Positions 1 to 8,306 of a stretch of 64,000 nt of DNA are shown piece after piece. The DNA is from Massiliimalia sp050943535. Lineage in GTDB: Bacteria; Bacillota; Clostridia; Oscillospirales; Ruminococcaceae. The position numbers were made by a program, and so were the translations under genes. The DNA lies in the NCBI GenBank assembly GCA_050943535.1, contig JBMNPJ010000010.1, positions 47,299 through 111,298 of the forward strand, read 5' to 3'. Positions within the stretch are counted from its first letter, which is position 1. Every line of letters starts with the position of its first letter. The notes under the pieces were generated by a model that saw only the letters and a list, made by a program, of their open reading frames with translations, was not told the DNA's origin and searched no databases.

Positions 1-1
1 C

Positions 2-124
2 TTTATGCATGAGTCTTTCCATCCAGATCGTCCGGAAGAATTTACCCGTCCTTGGTTTGCTTGGGCAAACACCCTGTTTGCACAGCTTTTGGATCAGCTG
101 AAGGACGAAGACTTTTTTGAATAA
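2..124 (+). CDS. C-terminal end of a GH125 family exo-alpha-mannosidase (partial)
   Basis: Only the last 40 codons are present; the gene begins upstream of the window. The visible peptide carries MHESF near its start and then FTRPWFAWANTLF, which I recognise as the conserved C-terminal block of glycoside hydrolase family 125 (formerly DUF1237), metal-independent alpha-mannosidases acting on alpha-1,6-mannosides. It ends at TAA 122-124 and is followed at once by a strong hairpin terminator, so it closes a transcription unit. The downstream ROK kinase and peptidase homologues may belong to the same catabolic neighbourhood, which is inference. The assignment rests on about 40 residues. Confidence 0.7.
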   Translation, partial: FMHESFHPDRPEEFTRPWFAWANTLFAQLLDQLKDEDFFE

Positions 125-138
125 TAAACTCCAAGAAC

Positions 139-175
139 AAAGCGCAGATCACAAATCGTGGTCTGCGCTTTAGCT
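139..175 (+). terminator. Rho-independent terminator after the GH125 gene
   Basis: AAAGCGCAGATCAC (139-152) pairs with GTGGTCTGCGCTTT (158-171) over 14 bp with one G-U pair and a 5-nt loop. The T-tract is short, so termination strength is uncertain. Confidence 0.75.
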
Positions 176-208
176 TGTCGATCAAGTATATATTAAGAAA
201 AAGTTGCA

Positions 209-362
209 CCACCAGGGGTTTACACCCCTGGACCCGAAGAGGCTACGCTCGTATTCTGCCAGCTGAGAGGAAATTACCACATATTTTCGCTTTACTAACA
301 AAGTTCGCGCCGAAGGCTATTTGCTCCGGCTCTTAGCCGGTTGTCCCACCGCCAGGTGGTTT
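209..362 (+). repeat. Dispersed intergenic repeat, copy A
   Basis: This stretch has no credible ORF and is a mosaic of small hairpins: CCAGGGG...CCCCTGG (212-231), CCGGCTCTTAGCCGG (326-340) and CACCGCCAGGTG. It aligns by eye at roughly 80 percent with 43173-43310 in the same orientation and with the reverse complement of 19262-19424. Shared blocks include GACCCGAAGAGGCTACGCTCG, CCGCTTTACT-like and GCTCCGGCTCTTAGCCGGTTG segments. Confidence 0.85.
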
Positions 363-427
363 GTGTTTTTAGGCAAAAAATTAAAATAAATCGTAAATAT
401 TTTCTATCTTTTTACCTTTCCTCAGTG

Positions 428-433
428 TATAAT
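428..433 (+). promoter_or_regulatory. Possible -10 element for the ROK-M81-M24 operon
   Basis: TATAAT lies about 100 bases before the ROK start, but no good -35 hexamer is found at 16-18 bp. The predicted transcript would carry the hairpin at 485-505 in its leader. Confidence 0.4.
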
Positions 434-484
434 GAAAAAGATACTGGGAGTGTTTTTCAAAAATTGGTATCAAATCATAAAAGC

Positions 485-510
485 AAAACCGGATGATCCG
501 GTTTTTATTT
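485..510 (+). terminator. Hairpin terminator or attenuator in the ROK gene leader
   Basis: AAAACCGGA (485-493) and TCCGGTTTT (497-505) form a perfect 9-bp stem with a 3-nt loop, followed by a T-rich run. It sits only 22 bases before the start codon and downstream of the likely -10 at 428-433. It would therefore stop leader transcription or act as an attenuator. Confidence 0.6.
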
Positions 511-532
511 TCAGGAAAGTGAGACTGATGAT

Positions 533-1471
533 ATGAAATATTATATTGGTGTAGACTTGGGCGGTACCGGAATCAAAGCCGGCATCGTAGATGAAAACGG
601 AACCATTTTACATAAAAATTCCTGCCCTACCCGGGTGGAAATGGGCTATGAAACCATTGTGGCGGATATGGCGCAGTTGGTAGATCAGGTACTGCAGGAA
701 AGCGGACACAGTATGGATGACATTCAGGCAGTAGGGGTGGGGATTCCCGGCGTAGTGGATCCCAGAAACGGAGTGGTTCCCCTGTGCTCTAACTTAAACT
801 GGCGGCGGGTACCGCTGATGGCGGAACTGAAAAAGTATTTTACCAAACCTCTTTATGTAGACAATGATGCAACGGTTGCCGCTATGGCAGAGGCGGTTTC
901 CGGTGTGTCTGCCGGTGTTGCCAACAGCGTGTTCCTGATTTTGGGAACCGGTGTCGGCGGAGGTATTATCCTCAACGGAAAGGTGTATTCCGGCGCCCAT
1001 GGGGTTGGATCTGAGATTGGACACACGGTCATGAATATGGACGGGGTGCCTTGCCCCAGCGGAACCCATCGGGGATGTATTGACCGCTATGGAAGTGCCA
1101 CTGCTCTGATCCGTATGGGAAAAGAAGCAGCGGCACGTCATCCAGAAAGTAAGCTCAATCAAATGGAAACCTTTAACGCCAAACAGGTGATGGATCTTGC
1201 ACGGGAACAGGATGTGGCTGCCGTAGAAGCGTTTGAAGAATACACCGATTGTCTGGCTGTGGCAATGCTCAATATTATTAACTTTATTGACCCGGAAGTG
1301 ATTGTCATTGGCGGAGGGGTTTCCGGTGCAGGCGAATTTTTGCTGGAACCGATTCGCCGGAAATTAAAAGATATGATCTTTTTCCCGGAAATGCCGTATG
1401 CAGAAATTAAACAGGCAAAACTGGGCAATGACGCCGGCATTATCGGCGCTGCTATGCTGGGCAGAGACTAA
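533..1471 (+). CDS. ROK family sugar kinase (glucokinase-like)
   Basis: The 312-residue protein has the ROK/ASKHA fold signature: an N-terminal phosphate loop DLGGTGIKAGIVDENG, the LGTGVGGGIILNGKVYSGA ROK signature near residues 140-160, and a C-terminal VIVIGGGVSGAG adenosine loop. It should phosphorylate a hexose with ATP in the cytosol; glucose, mannose or an N-acylated sugar are all possible. In the zinc site usually written CxCGxxGC the second cysteine is a serine here (CPSGTHRGC), so metal binding may be altered. An AGGAAAGTGAG ribosome site precedes the ATG. Only 24 bases separate it from the M81 gene, suggesting one transcript. Proximity to a GH125 mannosidase hints at mannose-type sugar use, but this is inference. 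Confidence 0.85.
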   Translation: MKYYIGVDLGGTGIKAGIVDENGTILHKNSCPTRVEMGYETIVADMAQLVDQVLQESGHSMDDIQAVGVGIPGVVDPRNGVVPLCSNLNWRRVPLMAELKKYFTKPLYVDNDATVAAMAEAVSGVSAGVANSVFLILGTGVGGGIILNGKVYSGAHGVGSEIGHTVMNMDGVPCPSGTHRGCIDRYGSATALIRMGKEAAARHPESKLNQMETFNAKQVMDLAREQDVAAVEAFEEYTDCLAVAMLNIINFIDPEVIVIGGGVSGAGEFLLEPIRRKLKDMIFFPEMPYAEIKQAKLGNDAGIIGAAMLGRD

Positions 1472-1495
1472 TACAGGAGAGGGAGACAAAGCAAT

Positions 1496-2932
1496 ATGAA
1501 AATTCTGATTGGACATTTATACCATGAATCCAATACCTTTTCTCCTTTTCCTACCACCAAAGATTCCTTTGAGTTTTACGAAGGAGAAGAAATGATTGAC
1601 AAACTGTTCGGTTCTGAGGTTCTCCGGGAAGAAGGGGTGGAGATCATCCCTTCTGTCTATGCTGCCCGGTGGTCTTCCGGAACTGTGGAACAGGAAGCAT
1701 ATGAATATTATGAACAGAAGATTTTGGATGTGGTGCGCCAAAATCGGGATAATCTGGACGGCATCTGGCTGTCCCTTCACGGCGGCATGACCGTTGCCGG
1801 AATCGGTTCCGGGGAATACCGGATTCTGCGGGATGTACGGGAAATCGTAGGGAATCAGCTGCCCATTTCCATTTCTTTGGATATGCACGCCAACAATCAG
1901 GAGGGAATTCAAGCCCTTACCAATATTATGAACGGGTACCATACTGCACCCCATGTGGATACTGCCGAAACCCAGAAAAAGGCAGCGCGGGCGCTGGTGC
2001 GTCTGATCCGCAGCGGAGAACAGGGGGTTCATCCCCAGATGGTGCGGGTGCCGATGCTCTTGTTTGGAGAACGCGCGATCAGCAGTGATCCGCCTTTCCA
2101 GGAAATCTATGACCGATGCCGGGAACTGGAGGCAGATCCAAGAATTTTAGCGGCGACCCTGTACGTAGGAATGGCGTGGGGAGATACCCCGAATACTTCC
2201 GTGACCGTAGCAGTGACCCCGTCCAAACAGGAATATGCAGATTTTGCTGAGCAGGAAGCACAGTCCATGGCGGATTATTTGTTTGAACGGCGGAATGAAT
2301 GTCGGTACGCCCATCCGTCCTATCTGCCGGAAGAAGCGGTAAAACGAGCGGTGGAAAGCGAAAATAGCCCCTTGTTTCTGTCCGATTCCGGGGACAATCC
2401 CACTGCCGGAGGCGTGGGGAACAATACAGTCCTGCTGGAGCTGATGCTGCATACAGACTTAAAAGGGAAAAAGGTGCTGTTTGCGCCTATTTACGACAGC
2501 AATGCTGTGGAACTTTTAAAAACAAAACAGCCAGGGGAAACGGTGGCTTTTTCCATCGGTATGAACTGGGATGAAAACAGCCGTCCGGTTCCAGTGACCG
2601 GAGAGATCCTGCGGTTTGGAGAAATTTGGGCTTATCACGAACTGACCTATGAAAAAAAGGCGGACTATGCCATGGTTCGGATAGGAACCGTAGATGTAAT
2701 TTTAGCAGATCATCAGCTTTCCTTCACCGGCATGGAATGCTTTGAAACCGCCGGAGTAACCATTTCAGACTACGATATTTTAGTTTTGAAGATGGGGTAT
2801 CTGTTTGCGGAAATTGCAGACAGCTGTCGGGAAAATATGATGGCGCTTACACCGGGATGCACGCCGCTTTTGGTGACAACCCGCCAGTATCATCATCTGC
2901 CCCGGCCGATCTGGCCTTTGGATATGGAATAA
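1496..2932 (+). CDS. M81 family metallopeptidase-like protein (MlrC family)
   Basis: This 478-residue protein begins with the family hallmark GHLYHESNTFSP and carries LSLHGGM and SLDMHANN blocks near residues 80-135, where the metal-binding Asp and His of MlrC-like proteins lie. DSGDNPTAGGVGNNTVLLELM follows near residue 300, matching the DPGDNPGGG block of the MlrC C-terminal domain. MlrC of sphingomonads acts late in microcystin breakdown; the many paralogues in other bacteria have unknown substrates. It shares an operon with a ROK kinase and an M24 homologue, so small sugar-linked or non-standard peptides are one possibility. The start has an AGGAGAGGG ribosome site. No signal peptide is seen, so it should be cytosolic. 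Confidence 0.8.
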   Translation: MKILIGHLYHESNTFSPFPTTKDSFEFYEGEEMIDKLFGSEVLREEGVEIIPSVYAARWSSGTVEQEAYEYYEQKILDVVRQNRDNLDGIWLSLHGGMTVAGIGSGEYRILRDVREIVGNQLPISISLDMHANNQEGIQALTNIMNGYHTAPHVDTAETQKKAARALVRLIRSGEQGVHPQMVRVPMLLFGERAISSDPPFQEIYDRCRELEADPRILAATLYVGMAWGDTPNTSVTVAVTPSKQEYADFAEQEAQSMADYLFERRNECRYAHPSYLPEEAVKRAVESENSPLFLSDSGDNPTAGGVGNNTVLLELMLHTDLKGKKVLFAPIYDSNAVELLKTKQPGETVAFSIGMNWDENSRPVPVTGEILRFGEIWAYHELTYEKKADYAMVRIGTVDVILADHQLSFTGMECFETAGVTISDYDILVLKMGYLFAEIADSCRENMMALTPGCTPLLVTTRQYHHLPRPIWPLDME

Positions 2933-2981
2933 TGACAGTTTCAGGGGATGATCCCCATAACAGGAAAGGAATCGAAAGACA

Positions 2982-4397
2982 ATGAATATTTTTCCTACAC
3001 AGATTGGATATACCAAGGTAACACCGCCTGTATTTGAAATGCCGAAACGTCCGGCAGATCTTTCTGATCAAGTATATGAAGCGCACAAATCCCGCACCCT
3101 TTCCGCAATGAAAAACCTGGGCATGGATGCTCTGGTCGTTTACGCAGACCGGGAACACGGGAGCAATTTTGGATATTTAACCGGGTTTGAGCCCCGGTTT
3201 GAAGAGGCGGTTTTGGTTCTGCTGCCAGATGGAACAGCCTCTGTCCTGCTGGGAAATGAATGCCTCAAAATGCATGCTTACAGTCGGATTCCAGTTACCC
3301 CGATTCACACTCCATTTTTCTCACTGCCCAACCAGCCTATGGAAGGGGAACGTCCTTTGGAACAGGTTTTTGCTCAGGCAGGAATCCAGGAAGGGATGAC
3401 CGTTGGGGTAGCAGGATGGAAACTGTTTACCGGAAAGGATCCCCGCAATACCTTTCTTATGGATGTGCCCCATTTTATTGTACAGGCGCTGATTGAAGCA
3501 GTAGGGGATACAGGAATTTTGAAAAACGGAACTGGACTGTTTATTCATGCAGATACTGGGGTGAGAAATACTGTATGCGCTGAAGAAGCTGCCGCTTATG
3601 AATTTGGTGCGGCAATGGCGTCTTATTGTGTACAGCAGGTATTGGAATCTCTGTGTGTGGGTGCCAATGAACAGGAACTGGCAAGTTTGCTCAGCCGTTA
3701 CGGAATGCCTCTTTCCTGCTACAGCATGTGTGCTACCGGCGAACGGTTTACCAATGGGGTGGTATATCCCCGGGATAAAAAGGTATGTTTAGGGGATAAG
3801 TTTACCACATCTATGGGTCTGCGGGGCGGTTTGACCTGCCGCGCAGGATATGTGGCTGATACCGCCCAGGATCTTCCACAGGAAGTGGAAGACTATGTGG
3901 AAAAAGTAGCAAAACCTTATTTTGCCGCCACTGCCACTTGGTACAGTACCGTGGGAATCGGTGTTTCCGGCGGAGAAGTTTATTGGGCAGTAGATGGTGT
4001 ATTTCCGAAAAAGGATTATGGCTGGAAACTTAATCCGGGACATCTTTCTTCTTCAGAAGAATGGATGAGTTCTCCGATTAGTGCCGGGTCTCCTGTTCTG
4101 CTTCGCAGCGGCATGATGCTGCAGATGGATATTATTCCGTCTGTTCCCGGATACGGCGGCATCAATGCGGAGGATGGCGTTCTTTTGGCAGACGAACGGC
4201 TGCGGGAAGAAATCCACACCCAGTTCCCAGAAGTTTGGAACCGGATGCAGCGCCGGAGAGAATACATGATAAAAGAACTGGGAATCCCGCTGAAAGAGGA
4301 AGTACTCCCTATGACCGACTCTGTGGGATACCTGCGGCCTTTGCTGTTAAACCGGGAGATGGCATTGAAGGTAACCCATCTGGCAGTGGGCAGGTAA
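2982..4397 (+). CDS. M24 family (creatinase/Xaa-Pro aminopeptidase-like) protein with degenerate metal site
   Basis: The 471-residue protein has an N-terminal creatinase-type domain (about residues 30-190) and a C-terminal pita-bread domain. GHLSSSEEWMSSPI and LQMDIIPSVPGYGG blocks correspond to the usual histidine and first glutamate regions. The canonical D-D-H-E-E metal ligands are not all there: the first Asp motif reads TTSMGLRGG, and the E-P-G motif is replaced by QMDIIPS. It may be a non-peptidase or differently liganded member. It is the last gene of the ROK-M81-M24 unit, 49 bases after M81, with a CAGGAAAGGA ribosome site. Confidence 0.75.
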   Translation: MNIFPTQIGYTKVTPPVFEMPKRPADLSDQVYEAHKSRTLSAMKNLGMDALVVYADREHGSNFGYLTGFEPRFEEAVLVLLPDGTASVLLGNECLKMHAYSRIPVTPIHTPFFSLPNQPMEGERPLEQVFAQAGIQEGMTVGVAGWKLFTGKDPRNTFLMDVPHFIVQALIEAVGDTGILKNGTGLFIHADTGVRNTVCAEEAAAYEFGAAMASYCVQQVLESLCVGANEQELASLLSRYGMPLSCYSMCATGERFTNGVVYPRDKKVCLGDKFTTSMGLRGGLTCRAGYVADTAQDLPQEVEDYVEKVAKPYFAATATWYSTVGIGVSGGEVYWAVDGVFPKKDYGWKLNPGHLSSSEEWMSSPISAGSPVLLRSGMMLQMDIIPSVPGYGGINAEDGVLLADERLREEIHTQFPEVWNRMQRRREYMIKELGIPLKEEVLPMTDSVGYLRPLLLNREMALKVTHLAVGR

Positions 4398-4419
4398 CAT
4401 CTGCCGGCAATGACGATTT

Positions 4420-4535
4420 GCCGCTAGGGGTTGAATCCCCCGGACTGGAAGAGGATAAACTGGTATTTTGTGGGGAAAGCGAAATAATCGCTTTTTATTA
4501 TCCAACTGACAGAATACGAACGTAGTGTCAGTGGG
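4420..4535. repeat. Dispersed intergenic repeat, copy B (degenerate mosaic)
   Basis: AGGGGTTGAATCCCC and GACTGGAAGAGG resemble the plus-orientation copies. AAAGCGAAATAATCG and CAACTGACAGAATACGAACG resemble the opposite orientation, as at 19330-19376. The piece therefore looks like two partial copies joined head to head. Confidence 0.65.
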
Positions 4536-4611
4536 GGCGGCAGCTTGCCGCGAGTGTTCGTTTCTGTTGGTTTTTATATGGTTTTTTAAACATTCTTTGC
4601 GCATTTTCTGT

Positions 4612-4860
4612 TTAGTTTTTCACATTTTCCACCGAGTTTTTGACTATACGGTTTGTATATCGGGAAAGAAAGTGGAAAATACGGTAGAGAAAGTGGAAAA
4701 CACTTGATAAATTAACAGGGTTTTCAACGTTTTCAACCAAGTTTTCAACACAAATTGAAAAAAGTGGGAAAAGCAGGGAAAATACTCGTTTACAATTTGT
4801 ATATTTGTGGAAAACACTTTGGACATGATGGGGAAAACTTTTCTGTACAGTGTTTTTCCA
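4612..4860. repeat. Cluster of DnaA-box-like 9-mers
   Basis: Words fitting TTWTNCACA exactly are TTTTTCACA (4616-4624, plus) and TTTTCCACA (4806-4814, minus). One-mismatch words include TTTTCCACC (4625-4633) and TTTTCCACT on the minus strand at 4672-4680 and 4692-4700. TTTTCAACG, TTTTCAACC and TTTTCAACA follow at 4721, 4730 and 4742, with GTGGGAAAA at 4764. No dnaA, dnaN or rep gene is nearby. Confidence 0.6.
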
Positions 4861-4865
4861 AAGAA

Positions 4866-4906
4866 AAAGGGTCTGTCTCAATTCCTTTTGAGACAGACCC
4901 TTTCGT
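4866..4906. terminator. Bidirectional terminator after the small membrane protein gene
   Basis: AGGGTCTGTCTCAA and TTGAGACAGACCCT form a perfect 14-bp stem with a 6-nt loop. The minus-strand transcript continues with a T-rich run, so it serves the minus-strand gene at 4942-5097. Confidence 0.85.
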
Positions 4907-4941
4907 TATTCAATCGTTGACACTGTTATGATGCGGTTTTA

Positions 4942-5097
4942 TCAGCCCACACCGCAGTCATCGTAATCTTTCCACTTATCATGATAGGCTTTGTCGCTTA
5001 AAAAACGGCATACCATATACATAGCGGCAACTGCGGCGCCAACCAGTCCCAGCACCAGTGCGATAATTGAAAATGCGTTTGTACGGTGTTCTTTCAT
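4942..5097 (-). CDS. Small single-span membrane protein, 51 residues, unknown function
   Basis: The frame encodes MKEHRTNAFSIIALVLGLVG, then a hydrophobic run to about residue 31, a basic/aromatic stretch SDKAYHDKWKDYDD and the tail CGVG. One transmembrane helix is evident, with the charged tail probably cytoplasmic or external. Support for a real gene is strong for its size: AAAAAGGAG ribosome site, a TTGACA-17-TATCAT promoter just upstream and a dedicated hairpin terminator downstream. I do not recognise the family. The tail with paired Asp and a Cys could bind metal, but this is speculation. Confidence 0.75.
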   Translation of the reverse strand: MKEHRTNAFSIIALVLGLVGAAVAAMYMVCRFLSDKAYHDKWKDYDDCGVG

Positions 5098-5121
5098 GGC
5101 TTTGCATCTCCTTTTTTTCTC

Positions 5122-5150
5122 ATGATAACCAAAAATTACCTTCGTGTCAA
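5122..5150 (-). promoter_or_regulatory. Sigma-A promoter of the small membrane protein gene
   Basis: On the minus strand TTGACA (5150-5145) and TATCAT (5127-5122) are separated by exactly 17 bases, about 25 bases before the start codon. Confidence 0.8.
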
Positions 5151-5243
5151 TGGATTTGGCGCCTGTTTTACAATTTGTTTTCAGTTGAGTTTCTTTGCCT
5201 TTACATTATAATTGGGTTTACTCGTTTCTGTGTCTGTAAAACT

Positions 5244-7427
5244 TTATTCAACGTAAAGGAAAGGCCAGTAAAATTGTTCTGCAGAATCTGGTTCCCGATT
5301 TCCCATGGATTCCTGGGTAGCAGGCACCATCACCATCTTTTGTGAATCCTCTAAACGGTAAACGGAATAAGTATGTTCCAAAATAGATTGGATTTCTTGC
5401 GGATCAGTTACTTTTCGGAAAGGAATACTGCGGTTAGTCAAACTGCTTTGCGGATAGTATCCATCCCCCAAAGATCCGGGCAGATCATACTTGGAGTAAA
5501 CACCCTGACGCGTCCAAATAAATTCGCCCTGATATCCTTCGTCTGCTACCATCAGATATTCGATGGCGCTGTAATCCGGCTCTAAATAGGACAGAACACC
5601 GGAGGATTCCAGCACACTCAGCGTGTTTTTGTAACAGGATTTTACAGGCAGATAGATGGTCCCCCAGGAGCCGTGAGTGTTTTTCAGCCCAGTGAGCTGG
5701 ATCATTCCGGCATCCGGAGCAGAAGGTGTCTGGAAGTCTTCCAGAGTTTCGTCCAGCACGTCCTGCTGATAGGCTTTTTGCAAAGCGTCAAAATCCACTT
5801 GACCGGTTACCTCGGTAAATCGGGTGCCAAACTGGTCGCTGACACTCAGGGTTGTATAGTCTGTAAATGAAGTCTGAAATGCTGTGTGCCGGTATTTTGC
5901 AAAGTCGTCGGCAAAGTTCAGGGACAGCAGCGCTTCATCAGCAGTGTCGGAAATATCATAATAAGTTCGAGAGACCGTTTTGCCGTTTTTCAGAGTATAA
6001 ATTAAAGATAAGCTGCGGCTTCCGGAATAGGCATCTTCTTTGGTGTCCAAAATGGTTTGGTTGATGTTCCATACGGTTTCAATGGTATCCGGTTCAGAAG
6101 AAGTGAAGTTTTCCCCCAGATGTTCCATGGAGTAAAAACCATTGTAATTGGTGGTAACAGATTTAATTTCGTCAATCTGGGGAATGTGATTATAAATGCC
6201 AAATCCGTTGGTAAAGATAGCGGCAAAAAATACTGCGTAGAAAGGCAGTACGGCCAGATATCCTTTCATGGAACGGAAAGACTCTTTCACAGAGCGGCGG
6301 ATAATGACCTGGAAAATAAAGAATCCGCACAGAGTAATCAAAAAGAATAGAGGATACTGAAGAGGGACGAAAATACTTTCTCTGCCCCACAGGTTTTGGC
6401 ACAGGAACATGACAAACAGTCCCGCTACAGTAATGCCGAATGTGCCGCTGAGCCAGGTCAGTACCCGGCATCCGTCTCGTTTTCCGGCCAGTTCGCTGGG
6501 GCGGCGCTGATAAAAATAAAAGCCGAGTCCCATAAAAATGACGGTGAGCAGAACCCATACAATGATGGCGGTAGCACAGGGATGGAGATACTGAGAAAAA
6601 GTGGATACTGGAGTATTCGCTTCCGGAGCGGTTGCTGCAAAGTATTCCTGCCGGATCATTTCCTGAGAGATTCCCTGAATCAGATCCGTTTCTCCAAAGG
6701 GGAATATAAACGGAAACAGCAGATAAAATACGGACATAGAAGAACTCATAGAGAATCCGTAAATCCCGTTATATTCAGAAAAACGCTGGGTAACCAAGCC
6801 ATAGATTGCTACCGGCATTACCAGCAAAAGAGGCGGATACAGCACATTTTCCACAATGGTTCCGGTCAAAGCACAGACCATAATGGTAATGGAATAGACA
6901 ATCAATAAGTAAAATAAAGAGAGGAAAATATCAAGGAGCAGCTCCCAGAACAGGTACAGGGTAAACCCGTATACACTGCCGTTGAGCAAAAATAAAATCA
7001 GATAGCTGAGCACGGTGGGAACAGTGAGCATTATGCCGGCAGAAGCCACTTTTGCCCAGAACAGGTGTGTCCGTTTAATAGGAAGTGAGCCATATACATC
7101 CATAGCTCGCCGGTTGGTCAAAAAGGCAAACTGCAAAAGTCCCAGCAAAAATGCCATGGCAGGGAAAAAGATTACAGAAAATGGGTTCAGCCCAAATTGA
7201 TATACATTTATAACCGTTTCTGTTTTCCCCATGCGCACCAGATTTGCGGCAACAGCATTTCCAGTATTTTGGTCATTAAAAATGGCCAGCATCATAGGCA
7301 GAATCAGAATTACAAGGCAAAGTACGCAAAAACAGATGAAATAGGGCAAATTTCGCCGCAGGTCATCCCGTACAGCTTGCCCAAAACGACTGGATTTAGG
7401 ATTCAAAGGTGAGGTGTTTAAAGTCAT
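5244..7427 (-). CDS. ABC transporter permease with C-terminal DUF6449-type domain
   Basis: This 727-residue protein has about ten hydrophobic segments in residues 30-420, then a hydrophilic domain of about 300 residues ending FYWPFLYVE. I associate that combination with DUF6449 permeases next to YtrA-type GntR regulators. It should form the membrane part of the exporter or efflux complex whose ATPase is encoded just upstream; the substrate is unknown. The start has a perfect GGAGG eight bases away inside the ATPase gene end, and the two frames overlap by 32 bases, indicating translational coupling. Related YtrGABCDEF systems of Bacillus respond to cell-wall antibiotics, a plausible but unproven role here. 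Confidence 0.85.
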   Translation of the reverse strand: MTLNTSPLNPKSSRFGQAVRDDLRRNLPYFICFCVLCLVILILPMMLAIFNDQNTGNAVAANLVRMGKTETVINVYQFGLNPFSVIFFPAMAFLLGLLQFAFLTNRRAMDVYGSLPIKRTHLFWAKVASAGIMLTVPTVLSYLILFLLNGSVYGFTLYLFWELLLDIFLSLFYLLIVYSITIMVCALTGTIVENVLYPPLLLVMPVAIYGLVTQRFSEYNGIYGFSMSSSMSVFYLLFPFIFPFGETDLIQGISQEMIRQEYFAATAPEANTPVSTFSQYLHPCATAIIVWVLLTVIFMGLGFYFYQRRPSELAGKRDGCRVLTWLSGTFGITVAGLFVMFLCQNLWGRESIFVPLQYPLFFLITLCGFFIFQVIIRRSVKESFRSMKGYLAVLPFYAVFFAAIFTNGFGIYNHIPQIDEIKSVTTNYNGFYSMEHLGENFTSSEPDTIETVWNINQTILDTKEDAYSGSRSLSLIYTLKNGKTVSRTYYDISDTADEALLSLNFADDFAKYRHTAFQTSFTDYTTLSVSDQFGTRFTEVTGQVDFDALQKAYQQDVLDETLEDFQTPSAPDAGMIQLTGLKNTHGSWGTIYLPVKSCYKNTLSVLESSGVLSYLEPDYSAIEYLMVADEGYQGEFIWTRQGVYSKYDLPGSLGDGYYPQSSLTNRSIPFRKVTDPQEIQSILEHTYSVYRLEDSQKMVMVPATQESMGNREPDSAEQFYWPFLYVE

Positions 7428-8301
7428 AGCCAGCTTCCTCCATTTCTTGAATAAATACTTCCTCCAGGGTCAGGGGCAGCGCTTCCTGGAACAGGGGGTT
7501 CAGTCCCTCGATAAAGGTTTCGATTTCATCCCGAGGACCTTCTGCCGTAAAGGTAATTAAATTTCCCTTCTTTTCAAATTTCAGCAGGTGCAGTGCCTCA
7601 AACGCTTCTCTTCCCGGAGCTTTATGGAAGGCGCAGTGGAATTTGCACAGGTTCATCTTTAAAGAGTCGATGTCTTTTTCCAGCAGAATTCCTCCTTGAT
7701 GGAGCAGTGCAATGTGGTCGCACAGGTCTTCCAGTTCCCGAAGATTGTGAGAAGAGATGAGGATGGTGGAACCGTCTTTTGCCACAGATTCTGCCAAAAT
7801 GCGGCGCACGGCGTTTCGCACCACCGGGTCCAGTCCGTCAAATGCTTCGTCCAAAAGCAGGTACTTGGGACGGGTGGACAATGCCAGAATCAGTCCAGCC
7901 TGGCGCTGCATCCCTTTGGAAAAGGTGTGGATGGATTTTCTGATATCCAGAGGGAAAATTCGGCACAATTCCTGGAATAGTTCCCAGTCAAACCGGCTGT
8001 AATATCCGGCGTAGAATTTGGCCATGGATAAAATAGTGGACTGAGCGGGAAAATACAGTTCGTCAGAGAGATAGAAAACACAGTCTTTTTTGGGAATATT
8101 TTCAAAAATATTTTCTCCGTCCACCAGCACAACCCCATGATCGGCTTTGTATACGCCGGCAATCAGCCGCAGCAGGGTGGACTTTCCGGCGCCATTGGAG
8201 CCTACCAGGCCATAGATACTTTCGTTTTCGATGGTACAGGTGATTTTATTCAGGGCGGTAAATCCGCCGAATTGTTTTGATGTTTCGCAAATCTCGATCA
8301 T
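7396..8301 (-). CDS. ABC transporter ATP-binding protein (YtrB-like)
   Basis: The 301-residue ATPase has Walker A GSNGAGKST near residues 34-42, Walker B YLLLDEAFDGLD near 146-157 and an H-loop at ISSHNLRELEDL. The signature motif is FSKGM rather than LSGGQ, as in YtrB/YtrE-type ATPases. It powers the DUF6449 permease encoded downstream, with which it overlaps. It lies 5 bases after the GntR regulator gene, so all three genes form one operon under the promoter at 8747-8775. The C-terminal extension of about 90 residues after the NBD is usual for this class. Confidence 0.92.
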   Translation of the reverse strand: MIEICETSKQFGGFTALNKITCTIENESIYGLVGSNGAGKSTLLRLIAGVYKADHGVVLVDGENIFENIPKKDCVFYLSDELYFPAQSTILSMAKFYAGYYSRFDWELFQELCRIFPLDIRKSIHTFSKGMQRQAGLILALSTRPKYLLLDEAFDGLDPVVRNAVRRILAESVAKDGSTILISSHNLRELEDLCDHIALLHQGGILLEKDIDSLKMNLCKFHCAFHKAPGREAFEALHLLKFEKKGNLITFTAEGPRDEIETFIEGLNPLFQEALPLTLEEVFIQEMEEAGYDFKHLTFES

Positions 8302-8306
8302 ACGGC

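Larger units (their letters stand above)
4398..4941. other. Gene-free 544-base stretch: repeat, DnaA-box-like cluster, terminator
   Basis: No credible gene is seen. The first 140 bases are a degenerate copy of the dispersed repeat. Bases 4612-4860 are A/T-rich and packed with TTTTCCAC-like and TTTTCAAC-like words on both strands. A strong hairpin at 4866-4903 closes the stretch. Short open frames here overlap only repeats and low-complexity sequence. Confidence 0.7.

Noticed and set aside
4612..4860. Chromosomal origin oriC
   Set aside because: No dnaA or dnaN gene flanks the cluster, only two words fit the strict consensus, and no clear unwinding element is delimited, so it is reported only as DnaA-box-like.
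4525..4881. Short ORFs in both strands of the DnaA-box-like stretch
   Set aside because: Their residues come from repeated TTTTC/GGAAAA words (for example runs of VENVEN and FHFLYRIFHFL), with no ribosome sites.
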